DNA from: Tetrahymena thermophila SB210
Taxonomy: Eukaryota; Ciliophora; Oligohymenophorea; Hymenostomatida; Tetrahymenidae
DNA length: 64,000 nt
Direction: 5' to 3'
NCBI RefSeq assembly: GCF_000189635.1
Contig: NW_002476473.1
Location: 60,938 to 124,937, forward strand
Positions 14,001 through 27,208 of this stretch are shown one piece after another. The notes beneath the pieces were generated by a model. It saw only the letters and a list, made by a program, of their open reading frames with translations, had not been told where the DNA came from and did not search any database. Position 1 is the stretch's first letter, and each line of letters opens with the position of its first letter. The translations under genes were made by a program, and so were the position numbers.

Positions 14001-17000
14001 ATTTTATAAAAATTTTTTAATTAAAAGGCTTATTAAGGAGGAGCTCTATCAATTTATTTTTAAGACTATAATAAATTAATCATTTAAAACTCAACATTTA
14101 CTAACAATTAAGCATATTATGAAGGTGGAGCAGTATACATGATGGTATTTGTTTATCAAAGAAATATAGTAATGTTTTATTCATTAATTTAAAATAAATT
14201 TTTAGTAATTTTAAAAATATTTTGTAATTTCAAATTTAAAAGTAAAATGAAAAATATATATTACCATATTTCATTTTTAATTTTAATTAATTAAAAAAGG
14301 TTTTTGAAATTGACAATATTATCTGTAATGAAAACATATCTCTTAATGGTGAAGGAGGATGCTTTTATGTTTTCAATCCAAATTTTAATCGATAAGATAA
14401 TTAAATCTCATTTTGTGTATAAAATTCAAAAATAATTCAAAATTAAGCTTAAGTTGGTGGTGGTATAGTTTATTATGGAGTTTATTTGTAAAATATAAAC
14501 TCATTAGTATAAAATAATAATGCTTTTTTATATAGTGATAATGTTTTTTCATAAGCTAACAAAATTAAATTTATTAATGGAAGCTTTTCTTAAGATGTAA
14601 AGGTTATAGAAATAGGAGATTCTTTATATTTGAAAGATATCCAAAGTGGATTTGAAATTTATGATTTATAATTTCAATTAATCAACGAATTCAATTAAGT
14701 TGTCTCTGTAATTGATAAATATTTATCTAGATAAGATTATTATCAGTAACATAATATACATTTTAACTATGATATGTCTAATAGTACCTACATTTTAACT
14801 ACTACCAATAAAAATAATAATACCTAACCACAATATAATACTTAAAGCAAAACCTTCAATATATAAAATGTCAAAATATAAGCTTTTCCTTAACAAACAA
14901 TTAATATTAACCTTACAAAAATAGACACTATAAATGAAATTGAACTGCAAATTTAATCTTATGCATATTAAATTTATATTTCTGTGGTTAATTGTAAAGC
15001 TGGTTATATTTCTGATACATCTTCTAATAAAATACCTAATTGTCTTCCTTGCTATGAAGGTAATGTTTAATTCAAAAATATACAAAAAGCTTAAATACTC
15101 TAAATCTTCCTTAATTAAGGTCATCCCATCCCTAAATTAAAAAATAAAACTAAATCAAAAAATTTTGATAATTAACACAAAAATCAATTTTTTTATGTAG
15201 GATGATTAAAGAGGAAAGACAGTATAATTAAAATAATATATTAATGTTATTAATTTTATTTTTTACTATAAATTAACAAATTAAATTATTTTTTCCATAA
15301 GCATAATAGAAATTTATTTATTAATAATTTGATTTTAAGTATATAATAAATAAAATTTATCATAAAAAAGGAACTTATTCATTTGATTCTTTAAACTGTT
15401 AAAAATGCCCTGATGGTGCTTATTGCAAGGGAAACACTGATTTACATGTATTGACTGGATATTGGAGAAAAAATAAATATGATGATTAGATTATTTTATG
15501 TCAAATTCCTAATTTATGTATAGGTGGATAAGGCGCTGGAAATTAATTATGTTAGCCAGGGTATGTAGGCGCCACATGCTTAGCATGCGATGTAAATTAT
15601 AATAAATTAACACATAATTTTTAAAAAAATGCTTTTAATTAAGTCAAAAGGAGTATTTTGGGGAAGTAAATATATTAATGTTGATTAATTTACTTGCATT
15701 TAATGCAGCCAATAGATGCCATACATAATCAAGCTTATTTTTATCTTCACGTGGGTTATATTTGTCATTTACTTTATAATAAGTTCATACAATAGAATCC
15801 TCAGATAAGAAGTGTTAAATTAAGTAGCTTCGGCAGTGACAAAAAAAACCATAGTTAACAAAATTATTTCTGATAAAATCGGTGTTTACCTTAAAGTGAT
15901 TAATAATTATTTCTAGAATATATTTATTTACTCAACTTTTAGCAGTAAATATCTAAAATGTAAATTTCATTTTATATTTAATTAAAAATTATTTATTTTT
16001 TAAATAAATCAATTAAGCTATTTTTACTTTTTAATATTCTGTTGCTCTGCCTCTGTTAAAGCTTGGATAGAATTTAGAATGTGTGCTAAAAGAAATAGAA
16101 ACAGATATTCCATTATGTTATCTTAGGGCAACATTTTCTCTTATAACTCCTGTAATTCTAATGATTGGTTTTATAGTTGTAAAATTTGTAATAAACTTAT
16201 TCAAGAGGAAAAAAATGATTTAAATATAAAAATAGATTTTGATATCTGCTATAATCTACATTTTTATATTTGTTTAGCCTGATATCCTTTACTAGTTTTT
16301 TAACCTTTTTTCTTGCACATTGATAGGAAATGTGTATTATTTAAATGCTGATTATTCTTTAGAATGCTATAATAAAGAATATTTCATACGTTTGTATTCT
16401 TTCATCTTTCCTTCGATATTTATATTTGCATTAATAATTCCATCTATTTTCTTCTATATCTTGAATAAGAATAAATCTAATCTGAATAAAGTTTCTTTTA
16501 AGTTAGCTTTTGGATTTATTTATTTAGAATATAAAGAAAAGTACTTTTACTGGGAGTGCCTCAAAATGACTCAAAAAACAATTTTCATGTTTATAATTAG
16601 CTTTTTTAATTATACTCCCTTGCTTTAAGGATATTTTATCATAGTTTTTTTGATGGTATATATGATTCTTTGCTATAACAATCAACCTTATATTTCTATT
16701 GAGTTAACAAGACTAGATTATTATTAGACACTAATCACTAGCATTTCTATACTTTTAATATTATTTATACAGAACAATTAAATAATAATTTTTGAGTTTC
16801 TTGCTTTTTCATGCATTTTTTCAATAAATTGCTGGCTTAGTTTGATGATTTTTTATAAATTTTTAGTTGCTATCGTAGAGAGAAATCAGTTATTCTTCCT
16901 TAAATTAACAAATAAATGTAAAATGCTTAAATGTGCATTTAAATTTCTAAAAATTGAGTTGAATTAATAAGAGTCCGACTAAAAAAGTCAATCAAAGCAA

Positions 17001-17407
17001 AAAAAAAGACATAAAATTTTATAGAAAATTATAGAGTTTTCTAAAATATCAGAAAATCATTCAAATTTAATTAACTCTTCATAAATGAGGCAAATGTAAA
17101 ACTAAAGCTGCCTTGTAGATTAATCTAATTGCCAATAAGATGAAGTATTAGACTAGAGTATTATCAAAGTATCTCTTGTTTCCCCTAGTAAACATAAAAA
17201 ATTCATTTCTTAAAACATAACAATTGATAAAGGTAAAATATAACATTTTATTGTATTGTTTTTTTATTTAAAACAAAAATAAAATAAATAGGATCTCCAT
17301 TGATTTTAAATAGCTAAATGAATTTATAACCAAAAGAAGAGACCAAAAGAAACGAAGAAAATCTTATTTTTCTATCTAAATCTAAATAAGTTAATGAAAC
17401 AAATTGA
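8060..17407 (+). CDS. giant multi-pass membrane protein, paralog of upstream gene
   Basis: The start is chosen at ATG 8060: it gives a signal peptide (MIWVLFSIYFFSLILQQTTC) and the first intron (GTAAAA...TTTTAG) restores frame. The N-terminal third resembles the propeller-like region of the upstream paralog; the middle carries GG(A/F) beta-helix-like repeats (for example around 12980-13160 and 14035-14150). A Cys-rich module follows at about 14985-15590, split by an intron, containing NCKAGYISDTSSN and TGYWRKNK and ending in CLACD. Multiple membrane segments lie at about 15700-16900; YKEKYFYWECLKMTQKTIFM matches YKSQFYFWEFIKIIQKTIIM of the paralog. The basic tail ends at TGA 17405-17407 after an intron ending at 17291. 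Known: the layout recurs in ciliate surface-type proteins of undefined role. Inferred: plasma membrane or vesicle membrane receptor-like protein. Not every internal splice site was fixed. Confidence 0.75.
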
Positions 17408-18422
17408 TTTTCTATATTAAACAAGTTTTTTTTGTTAGTTAATTAACGAAATATAATTAATTGTGTATGTAATATAAATTTTTTTATATTTTAATTAATT
17501 AATTTAATTTAATTTTAAATAATATTTTAGATTACATTTATAAATAACTTTAATTTATTGACTAGTTTTATTTATTTATGATGTTAATATTTTTATCAAT
17601 ATTATAAAATAAATTTTTTAAAAACTAAAAAATTAAATGAACACTGCTATATATATAATATTGAAAGTTAGAAAATATTTATATAATACTTAAAATTTAA
17701 AATAGGAAATAAATGTTTTTATGTATAAATAAATAATTTAAAAGTCATATTTTTTATCTAAAATTTTATTTGTATTTTGATAAAATTAAAAAAAGCAATC
17801 AATTTTTATTCGATTATTTGCTCGATCAGTTATTTTAATGAAATTATCCTTTTTATTTTTTGATTTAATTCTATTTATAAATTAATTTTAGTATTTCAAT
17901 ATTATTTGTATTAATTAAAGATCATCCAACTAACCATCCAGTTTCAATAACAAAGAATATCAAGCGAAAATCTGTTTTTAATGTTTCAATAGATTAACAA
18001 AATCTTTTTTTTTACTGAAAAAAATAAATAGATTTTATAAATAATCTATAAATTTTGGAAAAATAGATTTTGAAAAGGTAAAATAAAAAATTAATATAAT
18101 TTATTTTAATAATAAAATGAGAAATAATTAGATTATAAAATATCTAATTTTTACCTGAAACTAGATTTTATGTTTAGCTTTGAACTTTTTAATAAAGAAT
18201 CTAAATAGAATAAAATCAATCTAGTATTTCATTCAAGTGAAGAAACGTACTTTTTATACTTAGAAAAAAATTGATCATTTTAATTATCATTTGACTAATC
18301 TATTTCATCTGAAAAAAGCTTTAAGCGCTGCTTATTTTAAATAAAGTAATATTTAAAACTAAAAAACAAAGAAAATAACAAAAATTAATAAAAAAAAATA
18401 ACAAAAACAATTTGAACAATAA
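17408..18422. other. AT-rich spacer
   Basis: No coding run or RNA gene was recognised. It should contain the 3' end signals of the large membrane gene and the promoter of the small secreted protein gene at 18423. Confidence 0.6.
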
Positions 18423-19025
18423 ATGCAAACTAGAACAATATATTTAACAATTCTAATTGCTCTAATAGGGTTTTCAAATACCTAATTTTTAGCAAAGGAA
18501 GCATAGAATTTTGGCGATGATCGTGTTTAAGTTCCTGACATTTGCGATGTCTAAATTGCACTAAACTTAAAATACCTCCTTTTAGATGTGGTTGGGCAAT
18601 AAGTATAAGATGAAAATGGACATAATTTTGTAAGAATAAATTTTAATTTTTCTGTAAAGCAGCCATCTAACCTTACAAAGACATGCATTTTTAAATCAGT
18701 CAAAGACATATATTACATAGATTAAATGAATTAGCTAGGATATTTTGATAGTTAGGTCAAAAAATAAACAGAACAAGGGCTTTACATATAATTGCCTATT
18801 AATGATATTTAAAATTATGCAATCTCTACTTCTACTATAGCAAATTAAGATAAAATAGGTTTTTCTAGCATCTTAAATCTTAAATTGACTTTTGGAAATA
18901 CAAGAGTACCTGTGAGAGAGTACTAAATCTAGTATACAATCGATTAGCTTGCCAATGCGTCTATTTAATTTAAAGATTAAAATATATCATTTTAAAATGC
19001 CTAAGTTGGTGTCAGATTAGTCTGA
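18423..19025 (+). CDS. small secreted protein, unknown family
   Basis: Single-exon frame of 201 codons (200 residues) with many in-frame TAA/TAG. It starts at ATG 18423 with a short basic N-terminus and a hydrophobic core (TIYLTILIALIGFSNTQ), a clear signal peptide that decides the start, and ends at TGA 19023-19025. The mature part holds an early cysteine (DICDVQIALNL) and one more in KTCIFKSVKD, alternating polar and hydrophobic beta-like stretches, several potential N-glycosylation sites and no second membrane segment. I do not recognise a family. Secretion or delivery to a vesicle is inferred from the signal peptide alone. Confidence 0.7.
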
Positions 19026-20465
19026 TAATTAAAATCTAAATCAATAATTTAATTGCATGTTTATCTCTCTTATATATCATTTATTTATTTTATCTATCTT
19101 CAAATACTTTTTAGTTAATTCTTCTTCAAAATATTTTAAATATTTTTTAAATATTGCCTTTTTATATTGAATTTGCTTTGGAATATGATATATACATATG
19201 AATTAATTGATTTTTTTAAATAACAAATATTTTTTCATTATTAAAAGTTTGAAAAGTTTTAAAATAATTTTCACTTACTTTTTAAAATGATAATAATTTT
19301 TTTAAGTAAATTAAAATGATATGATATTAAATCTTAAGCAACATAATAAAAAATTCAGAAATAATAGAGTACAGATTCCAAATTTAGAGTTCTATTAATT
19401 AGCTTATTAATTCATACATTTAATATACAGATTAAAAAAATATCTAAATTACTTTTTTTGGTGTAAAAATAGATTGATAATTCAAAACTAAATAAATAAT
19501 TATAATTAAATATTTTTCAAAATATTTCATTTTTATAGTTTTATTTATTCTATATTAGTGTAATGTTTTATTAATTATTCTTGAATATTATTTAAATATT
19601 ATCTTTTTTTATTAGATTAGCTTTTGAATGTGAAATATTAAAGATATATTTTTATTTTTTTTAGGAGTAATTACTATTTTAATAAAAAAAAGTGATTTTA
19701 AAGTTTTAAAACTGTAAGAATAATAGAAGAAGAGACATGATGTAACAAGATGAAGAAAAAAGAGATAAAAATAATAATATTTGATTAAACAATATGGATA
19801 ATGAGTTAATATCTTACACCAAAACAATTTATGATAAATTAATTAATTAATACTATATATTTAATATCCCTATGAATAAGTCTGAAAATTATTAAGTATA
19901 TATTTGCTTTGTATTAGTATATGAATGTTTGTCAAATTCTTAAATAACTTTCTCTAACTTAATTAAAATGATAAAAACTTTTAACAAAATTAGTATTATT
20001 TTTACTTCATTTATAATTTTTAAATTTAAATACCAATCGTTATTTCATGAATTAATTTATATTAAAATTTATTAGTTGAAAAAATAAAATAAGTATGATT
20101 GTTGAAATTTATTTCTTTAATATTTTTTATATTTTTCAAATAAATAAAATAAGATGATATTTTCTTGAATATTATAATTTGAAATATTAATTAGCCATCT
20201 TTCATCTATCAATAAATTTATTTATTTATTTATTTATTTATTATTAATTTAACTCTGAAATATTATATTTCTTTTTTCAGTTTATGAATATTTTAGATAT
20301 TATGTCTAAGTAGAGATTTTTTATTAAATTATATCAAATAAGGCTAAATTTAGAAATAAATAAGGTGAATGTATAAAAAATGATGATGAATGAATGAAAA
20401 ATAAAATATTATCAGATAAAGCGATACAAAAAAATAAAAATATTTCAAACAAATATTTTATTCAA
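19026..20465. other. AT-rich convergent spacer
   Basis: Lies between two convergent gene ends (18423 gene, plus; LYAR-type gene, minus). It contains a short (TTTA)n run near 20216-20252. The frames on either strand are short and not protein-like. Confidence 0.6.
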
Positions 20466-21071
20466 TCACAACTTAACATAAGGTTCATTGATAACTTAAA
20501 ATTTAGTGTTAGCAGCCAACTTTTCATCAAATACTTTTTCGATTTCCATCATTTGTTCTTCAGGATGGCATTCTTGGTATTTTTTGCATACTAATTCTTT
20601 TAATTTTCTTAACTTAATTTACTTGTTAGCTTTTTATTTTATGACCTTTCTGATAGTCTTCTTCCATCCTTTCCAATTTGACTTAGTTTATTCTTCTTCT
20701 TCTTGTTCATTTTCTTGAACAGCTTAAGTCTTCTCAGCCTTGTCTTATTTCTTTTAGGCTTGTTCTTCTTTTTATTCTTCGGCAGCAGTAACCTTTGTAT
20801 CTTTTTGTGCTTCAGCCTACTTTTATTATTATTACTTTTGTTATTATTGTTATTATTAGTTTTATTTATTTTTATTTTATTTTGCATATGGTCCATGATA
20901 TTTTTCTTATTCTGTCATGCATTAAGTATGCTGTTTGTATTCGTCTCCAACAAATGTGTTTTAGCAGTCGATGCAAATAAACTTAGCGGGTCTTCTACAT
21001 TAAAAGACGTGCTTATCAAGTTATTTCTTTTTTAATGTTTAATCGCAGTGATGACAAACGAAAGTAACCAT
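20466..21071 (-). CDS. LYAR-type C2HC zinc-finger nucleolar protein
   Basis: One uninterrupted minus-strand frame of 202 codons (201 residues) from ATG (complement of 21069-21071) to TGA. The N-terminus has the LYAR double zinc finger: MVTFVCHHCDQTLKK, ligands C6/C9/H21/C25, then CIDCQNTF with C33/C36/H48/C51 and the family signature TEQEKYHGPYAK. A glutamine-rich stretch written mostly with TAA/TAG follows (about residues 65-90), then an acidic/lysine linker and a basic C-terminal segment (SNWKGWKKTIRKVIKQKANK), as in LYAR homologs. Known for the family: nucleolar proteins linked to pre-rRNA processing and growth control. Nucleolar function here is inferred by homology. The 3' end faces the small secreted gene. 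Confidence 0.85.
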
Positions 21072-22124
21072 TTTATCTTTTTCTTTTTTTTTGACTTAAA
21101 TTTGTGAATATATATTTATAATTTTTTTTTGAATATTATACTAATTAGAAAACAAAATAGTTGTTATTTATTAGTAGGCTTAAATATCTATCTATCTATT
21201 ATCATAAAAAAATTTAATTGCAAAATAATTAAAGTCAGAATTAATTCAATTAAATTAGTTATTTTTTAGCTTTAAATTTATCCATATTAATTATATCAAG
21301 GCATCTATAATACATTGAAAATTGCTTCAAGATCGATATTATATTTCTAAGGGGTTTTTAATTTTTTGATAAATATTTTACAAAAAAATAAATTGATAAT
21401 TGGATGTTTTAAAATTTTAACAAACAAATTTATAAGTTTGTCATGCTTTAAAAAAATTATTTTTTCTTTGACATTAAATTTCAGCTGCTCAAAAGTTTAT
21501 TTTAAATAAGAATAAAAGCAAATATGGAATATTTTGGTAAAAAAAATATGTCTAAAACCATTTAATTTGTTAATATACATAATTAAACTAATATTTCTTG
21601 TTGTCTCAAAATATAAAATAAATTTTATGGTTAAAATATAATTAATTTGTTGATAATTAAATAAAAATATTTATTTTTTTAATCTTAGTTTAAAATAATA
21701 TTTATTCTATTATTAAAATATTTTAAAAATATGTTTATGTGTTAGTAATATTAACAGTGAAAATAAATATATTTTTTACCAAAAATTTATGGTAATGAAG
21801 TATAAGCTTGAATATTAATTAATTAATAAATTTATGAGCGATATATCAGAAAAATGAATTTAATAATCGAAATATAATCGAAGCTTTTCGTTGGATTAAT
21901 ATTACAAAAGGAATGAATGAATGAATAGATAAGAAAAGCAATTGATTATACACACCAATAAATAAATTAATAAATAATTTATTAATTTTTAGTTGATAGT
22001 TCTTCATATGCTTGGTTGTTCATTCATTTGTTCATTTATTTTTAATATTAAGAATATAAATAACAAACAAATAAATAATTATTTTTGATTTTTTGATCAA
22101 GGAAAGAAGTAAAAAATAAACATA
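21072..22124. other. divergent spacer between LYAR-type and CIMIP2-type genes
   Basis: Holds the two promoters, which point away from each other. It is AT-rich with short TATC and ATGA repeats (about 21186-21200 and 21915-21925). No gene or RNA was recognised. Confidence 0.6.
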
Positions 22125-23102
22125 ATGTATCTGCAAAGCAAAACCACTAATAACATTCCTGGCTATACTGGGTAATATTTTATTTTGTTAGATACAATAT
22201 TTTTTCTGCCATTTTTGTAGGGCATAGATAAATGTTAATAGTTTATGATATTTACTGACTTATTCACTTTTATATAAATAGACATATTCCATAAGAGGAA
22301 CTCCATGAAGATATTCTATAAATTAACTAAGCCAAATCACATATTCCAGGTAAGCATTAGCGACAAATATGAAAAATACAAGCTGAAAAAATTATCTTGG
22401 AAGCTTGTTGCTTTTTGCCAAACATTGATAATGCAAATTTTGTAAAAATAGGATATGCTGGCTACATTCCAGGAATTAGAAGCGAAAATATGTACGGTAA
22501 AACCTATGGTAAAATTACATACATGTCAGTAACAAACTAACATCACAAGGGCCCTGATCTTCCCCCTGATTTGAGATACACTTCAACAGTTAAGGGTGAA
22601 TTCACAGATTAAAAGGGAGTTAAAAAGCAAGAATTACTGAGATAAGCAGTTATTGAAGAAGCTAAAATCACTTCTGTAACTTATTTGAGAATTATATTAT
22701 GAATTTAGAAATATTTGCATATTTTTTAAACAAAATGAAAATCAACTCACAATATTTTTTAAATTAATAGTCTGGATACGGCAGCTCTCCTCTTAGGTTT
22801 GAATATTATGTTTATGATTAAAACATGTTATTTACCTTTTTCTTTTATTATTTAGGACTAAATATATTGACCCAAGCGAATACAAAGAAAAAGAAAGTAA
22901 TTAATAAATTAATAAAATTCATTATTTTTTGATTGTTTTTTATTTGATAAGCATAAGATATAAAAAACAGTTATATTCATATATTAATTATGTGTTTATT
23001 TGAAACAAATCTTATTTTGTTCATTATTAAATAATAGTTCAACCTGCTCCAGAATGCAATTTAACTTATCAAGAAGCTTGCAAGTATGCATATTCAAACT
23101 GA
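22125..23102 (+). CDS. ciliary microtubule inner protein, FAM166/CIMIP2 family
   Basis: Six exons: 22125-22171, 22282-22349, 22452-22675, 22771-22796, 22856-22896, 23038-23102. All five introns are GT-AG and the phases join without a break, giving 156 residues. The product shows the family's repeated Ile-Pro-Gly-Tyr motif: IPGYTGHIPQEE near the N-terminus, then HIPGYAGYIPGIRSENMYG followed by KTYGKITYMS, the hallmark of FAM166 (DUF2475) proteins. The C-terminus ends in ECNLTYQEACKYAYSN. Known: animal members (CIMIP2 proteins) sit inside the lumen of ciliary doublet microtubules. Inferred: an axonemal inner protein, fitting a ciliate with hundreds of cilia. An apparent short exon near 22228-22233 was rejected because one 110-nt intron gives a better reading. 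Confidence 0.88.
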
Positions 23103-26100
23103 TACGATTCCTACTCTTTCTTTCATTTATAATAAACAATACAATTAAAATATCTATACTTCAAATTTATTGTTCTATATGTCTCTTCAAGTTAAACTAT
23201 AAATTCAGATTTTAAAAATTACTTCTTATTAAGATAAACCTTTTTTCCATTTTAGCTTTTAAAAATATGGTTAAATTCCTTATTATATAACAGCTATTTA
23301 ATTATTAATTAGATTATTTTAATTCTTCAAAATATTTAAAAAAAAAAGATAAATCTTAAAAATATTAATTCGTTTTATTTTCTAATTTCAAATATTTCAT
23401 AAAAATCTTTTATAATCTAGCTTTATTTTATAATCTAGAGGTAAATAAAATATCTTATTTTTGTGATTTTTTATTTTTAAAATATGGCTATTTAAAAGCT
23501 AGTAGAATTTATGAAAATAAAAAAATTTAACAACACTAAAAAGAAATCAATTTATAATATTAAATCCTTATTTAATTTTTGGTGGGCAGAATGGTAGTAT
23601 TAATAAACTTTGATATGTGTTAATAAGTATTTATATTAACAAGTAGAATATTACTCTTTTAAATGTATTTTTAAAGTGAAATATTAAATAAAAATTTGGA
23701 AGGATATATATGCAGTTTTTATAAATACTTCATATAAATTAAACCTTTAAAAATTATTCAAAAAACACTATTTTTAATTAAACTTTCAAAACAATTAGAT
23801 TTTCAAATAAACATGTCATTTACAATAAATAATAGTTTGAAACAATAAGATAATTGATAATAAAGTTAAAATATTTTATTTTAAATATATTAAAGAAGTT
23901 TTAAAATAGCAAATAAGTCCTAAAACATCTTTTGAAATAAATAAAGTAATAAAAATTTAATATATATTAACATTACTGAGATAATTAGATCTTTTAGTGG
24001 ATTTATTTTTAATAAAATGTTTTTAAACCTAAAATATGTAATTAGAAATTGTATTTTTTGTGCTTCTAATTTTTAAATGAATAGATCCCAAAGTAAATTA
24101 TTTTTAATGATTTGAAAATATTAATTAATAGCAAAAGTATTCCTTGCTGATGGTTATTTACATTTTTTGTTGAGCTTTTTTTAAAATATCTAAAACTTCA
24201 AGATACATTTAAAAGACTTAATATTTTCAAGTCTTTAGACATTAATTTGATAAAAATAAATGAATAATGAGTTCTATTAAAGATATTGAACAAATAAAAT
24301 AATTTTCCTTAAAATTTTAGAGCATGATAATCAAGATTTAGCTTATTTTTTATTCAGTTTTGTTCTTTTTAGAATAATTTATTGCTATGATAAAACTTGA
24401 ACCAAAAAAAAGTATTTATGAACTATTTATAGCAAAAAACCTTCATCATGAAAGATGCAAAAGCTAATAGTAATATTTAAATCCTAATTATTTTATTTTA
24501 TATAATTGAGTATATATAGATTTATATTATGCTGAGGTATTTTAGTTATGATCTTTATCAATCTTAAAAATTCAATTTTGCAAATATTATTTTTGATTAA
24601 CAAAATTTTTAAACGAAATCAAATATTTGCTAATTTAAAAAATATTAACTATTTGTAACAAATGTTAACAATTTTTAATGGTTAATAAATACTTCATATA
24701 ATATTTTTCATTTTTTAAATTTGATATAAAATGATATTAAATTATGATTTGAAATGCTGAATTATTAAAATAATTATCCATAAAAACTTCTTTATCAACA
24801 AATAATATTTTGATTGTGATAAAAATTTATTGAAAAAATATTTCATTTGGATTTAAAAAATAATTTAAAATATTTAAATTAAAATGAAAAAAAAATTAAA
24901 TCATATCATACAATTATTAAATAATTTGAAAAAGTAAATTTTTTATTTAGAAACATCAAATTTGATATTTTTTGATTCATTAGAATTGTATTACCATATT
25001 TGTTTTGATTAAATTTGAAATAAACTCAATAGAATCATAAATTATTTAAGATTGATTTTAATTTTAAAACTGAAATTAAAAACAAATTTGCTTCAAGCGG
25101 ACAAAATCTAATTGATTATGAAAGGAAATGTATATATAATTTTTAGAAGGAAATATAGAGTGTTTGAATTAATCTATAATTAGAATTAAAATAAAATTTA
25201 GTAAGAAAACAATTTAAAATTCTTTGGCAAGATAGGTTTTGTTATATTTATAATTATTTTATAGAGAAGAGATAAATTAATTCAAGGTTTAATTTAATTA
25301 ATAGAAGAAAATAAACTTTCTTTATTATTAATTAAGCTTAAAGAAAAAACACAAAGTAAAAATAAATGCATTTTAATCTGATACAAAATTACAATTAATT
25401 TGTCATTTATTCATATAGATTTGTTTTATTTATTAAATTTATCATTAAAGATTAATTATTTTTATGTAATCATTAAATATTGCTATTTATCTTTATAGTA
25501 GTAGAAGTAGAATTTCAAATAAGTTTATACTCTTTAATAAAAATTATAACAGCCATATTTCTCCTTTCTTATTTTTTAGTTCTGAGACTGATGTGATCAT
25601 GTGAAATTATAAATAGACTTTCAGCTTTTACTTTAACAACAAATTTTAAGATTTATTAAAAACTATGTCTTTTTAACCAATAATTAGTTTTGTACCATAC
25701 AAACGAAAATAATTTTGAATAAATAAAGTTAAACAATAATTTTTATTATGAAATTCGTTTAAATACAAATAATGAGCATGAATAAAATATTGTTTACTTT
25801 TGTTAAACACTTACACTGAATTTTAAATTTAAAATAAATATGTTTGTTTCTTCGACCTTTAAATAGTTTTAATTCAAATTCAAAATTCTCTTCAAATAAT
25901 ATTTGATGTACATAATCTTACTCAATATGTAATACAAAATCATTTTAGAATTAGTTTTTACATAAATAATTATACAAATTGTTTCTATTTAAATTTGTAA
26001 TGAATTTACTTTTTATATCAAACAAAAATATCAAATTTTATTTAAAATTTTTTTCTAAAATAATTCTTTTTAAAGTAAAATTATGAGTTTATCCTCAAAA

Positions 26101-26805
26101 TTGATAATCAGATAAAACAATTTTTTCAATGACTCAACTAAAATATCGTCTCAGATATATTTTTCGTAATACAAAAATATTATTTGAATCTGAAAGCTAA
26201 AAAAATAAGGAAATTACTTAGAATTTATTTTTAAGAAAAACAAATAAATAAATAGAACCTAAAAAATTTATTTTTTTTTTGGATTTTGATTTGAAAGATT
26301 GTTTTTAGTTATATAATTATGTTATAAATTGAATGAATTTTGGCAGTTTATAAATAGATATGCTTGTAATTTCTTAAAAAATAATTAAATTCATTCATTT
26401 TTGCTTCTTAAGTGTATTTTTATATGTAAAATGTAAAAAATTTATTTAAATAATTGCTCTTTCATTTAAATGATTTAACAAGCTTTAAAATACAACCTTT
26501 TAAAAAAAATTTTAGGATGCTAAAGTCTGCTTGCTTTTAAACTGAATTGTTGAATACAAAAGGGGTGTAGGAGATATAAAAAACATAAATAACTTACAAT
26601 TATCAAGTTTAAATTGAAAGGAAATGAATCAATCGCTTTTGAGAAAAGGGTAGAATAATTAATTGAGTGTATCTTTTTTTGGATATTTTGCATATTAAAA
26701 AATAATTTGCTATTTTGCTTTATTGATTGATTGAGTGCTTGATTGATTGAATGACTGCTTGTTTTAACTTGCTTGCTTGCTTGTTTATTGATTGAATTTG
26801 ATTAG
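23103..26805. other. gene-poor AT-rich stretch
   Basis: About 3.7 kb with no recognisable gene on either strand. Open stretches exist under the ciliate code but lack protein-like composition. Short frames near 26518 and 26600 look mildly protein-like, but I could not splice them to the possible exon that follows at 26806. A TTGA/CTTG microsatellite occupies about 26721-26801. Confidence 0.5.
26721..26801. repeat. TTGA/CTTG microsatellite
   Basis: Imperfect tetranucleotide tract mixing ATTG/TTGA and GCTT/CTTG units, just before the possible exon at 26806. Confidence 0.8.
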
Positions 26806-27145
26806 GATTGTATCTTGCGATTTATTATAAAATAATAGAAATATAACAAGTTTTAGAGGTGCTATTGAGCTTTATATTGATAGGCGCAAAAAAAAATGCG
26901 ATAAAAATGGAAAGAGCAATGGAAATAATGAAGAATTATAATTAAAACACACACGAATAGTAAGAGCTTTAGTAAGTTTAAATAACAATAAAGTTAGTAT
27001 ATGCAAAAAAATATATAATAGACTTACAAAGAAGCAGATGTCTTAAAAAGAAGAAATTGCATTAGGATATAATTATATAGACATTCAATCATTTAATTTA
27101 AAATCTAATATTGAAGTCGATCAAATCTATACGATTATTGGCTGA
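26806..27145 (+). CDS. possible 3' exon of an unrecognised gene
   Basis: After an AG at 26804-26805 one frame stays open for 113 codons to TGA 27143-27145, and its composition is more protein-like than the spacer: RGAIELYIDRRKKKCDKNGK, then SQKEEIALGYNYIDIQSFNL. GC content is visibly higher than upstream. There is no usable ATG near its start, so it would be a terminal exon with phase 2 upstream; I could not find a preceding exon that joins in phase. It would converge on RPL10 with about 60 bp between the stops. It could also be chance or the remains of a gene. Confidence 0.3.
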
Positions 27146-27208
27146 CTGCATTAACAAATAAATACTTCATTTTAAGCGCTATTTTATTAATTATAAATCT
27201 AGTGAAAA

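Noticed and set aside
14795-15140. Hydrophobic frames on both strands near 15 kb
   Set aside because: They lie over the Cys-rich module of the second giant membrane gene in the wrong frame or strand, partly in an intron.
20639-20896. Minus-strand 85-residue Asn/Lys-rich frame
   Set aside because: It is the out-of-frame reading of the Gln/Lys-rich part of the LYAR-type gene.
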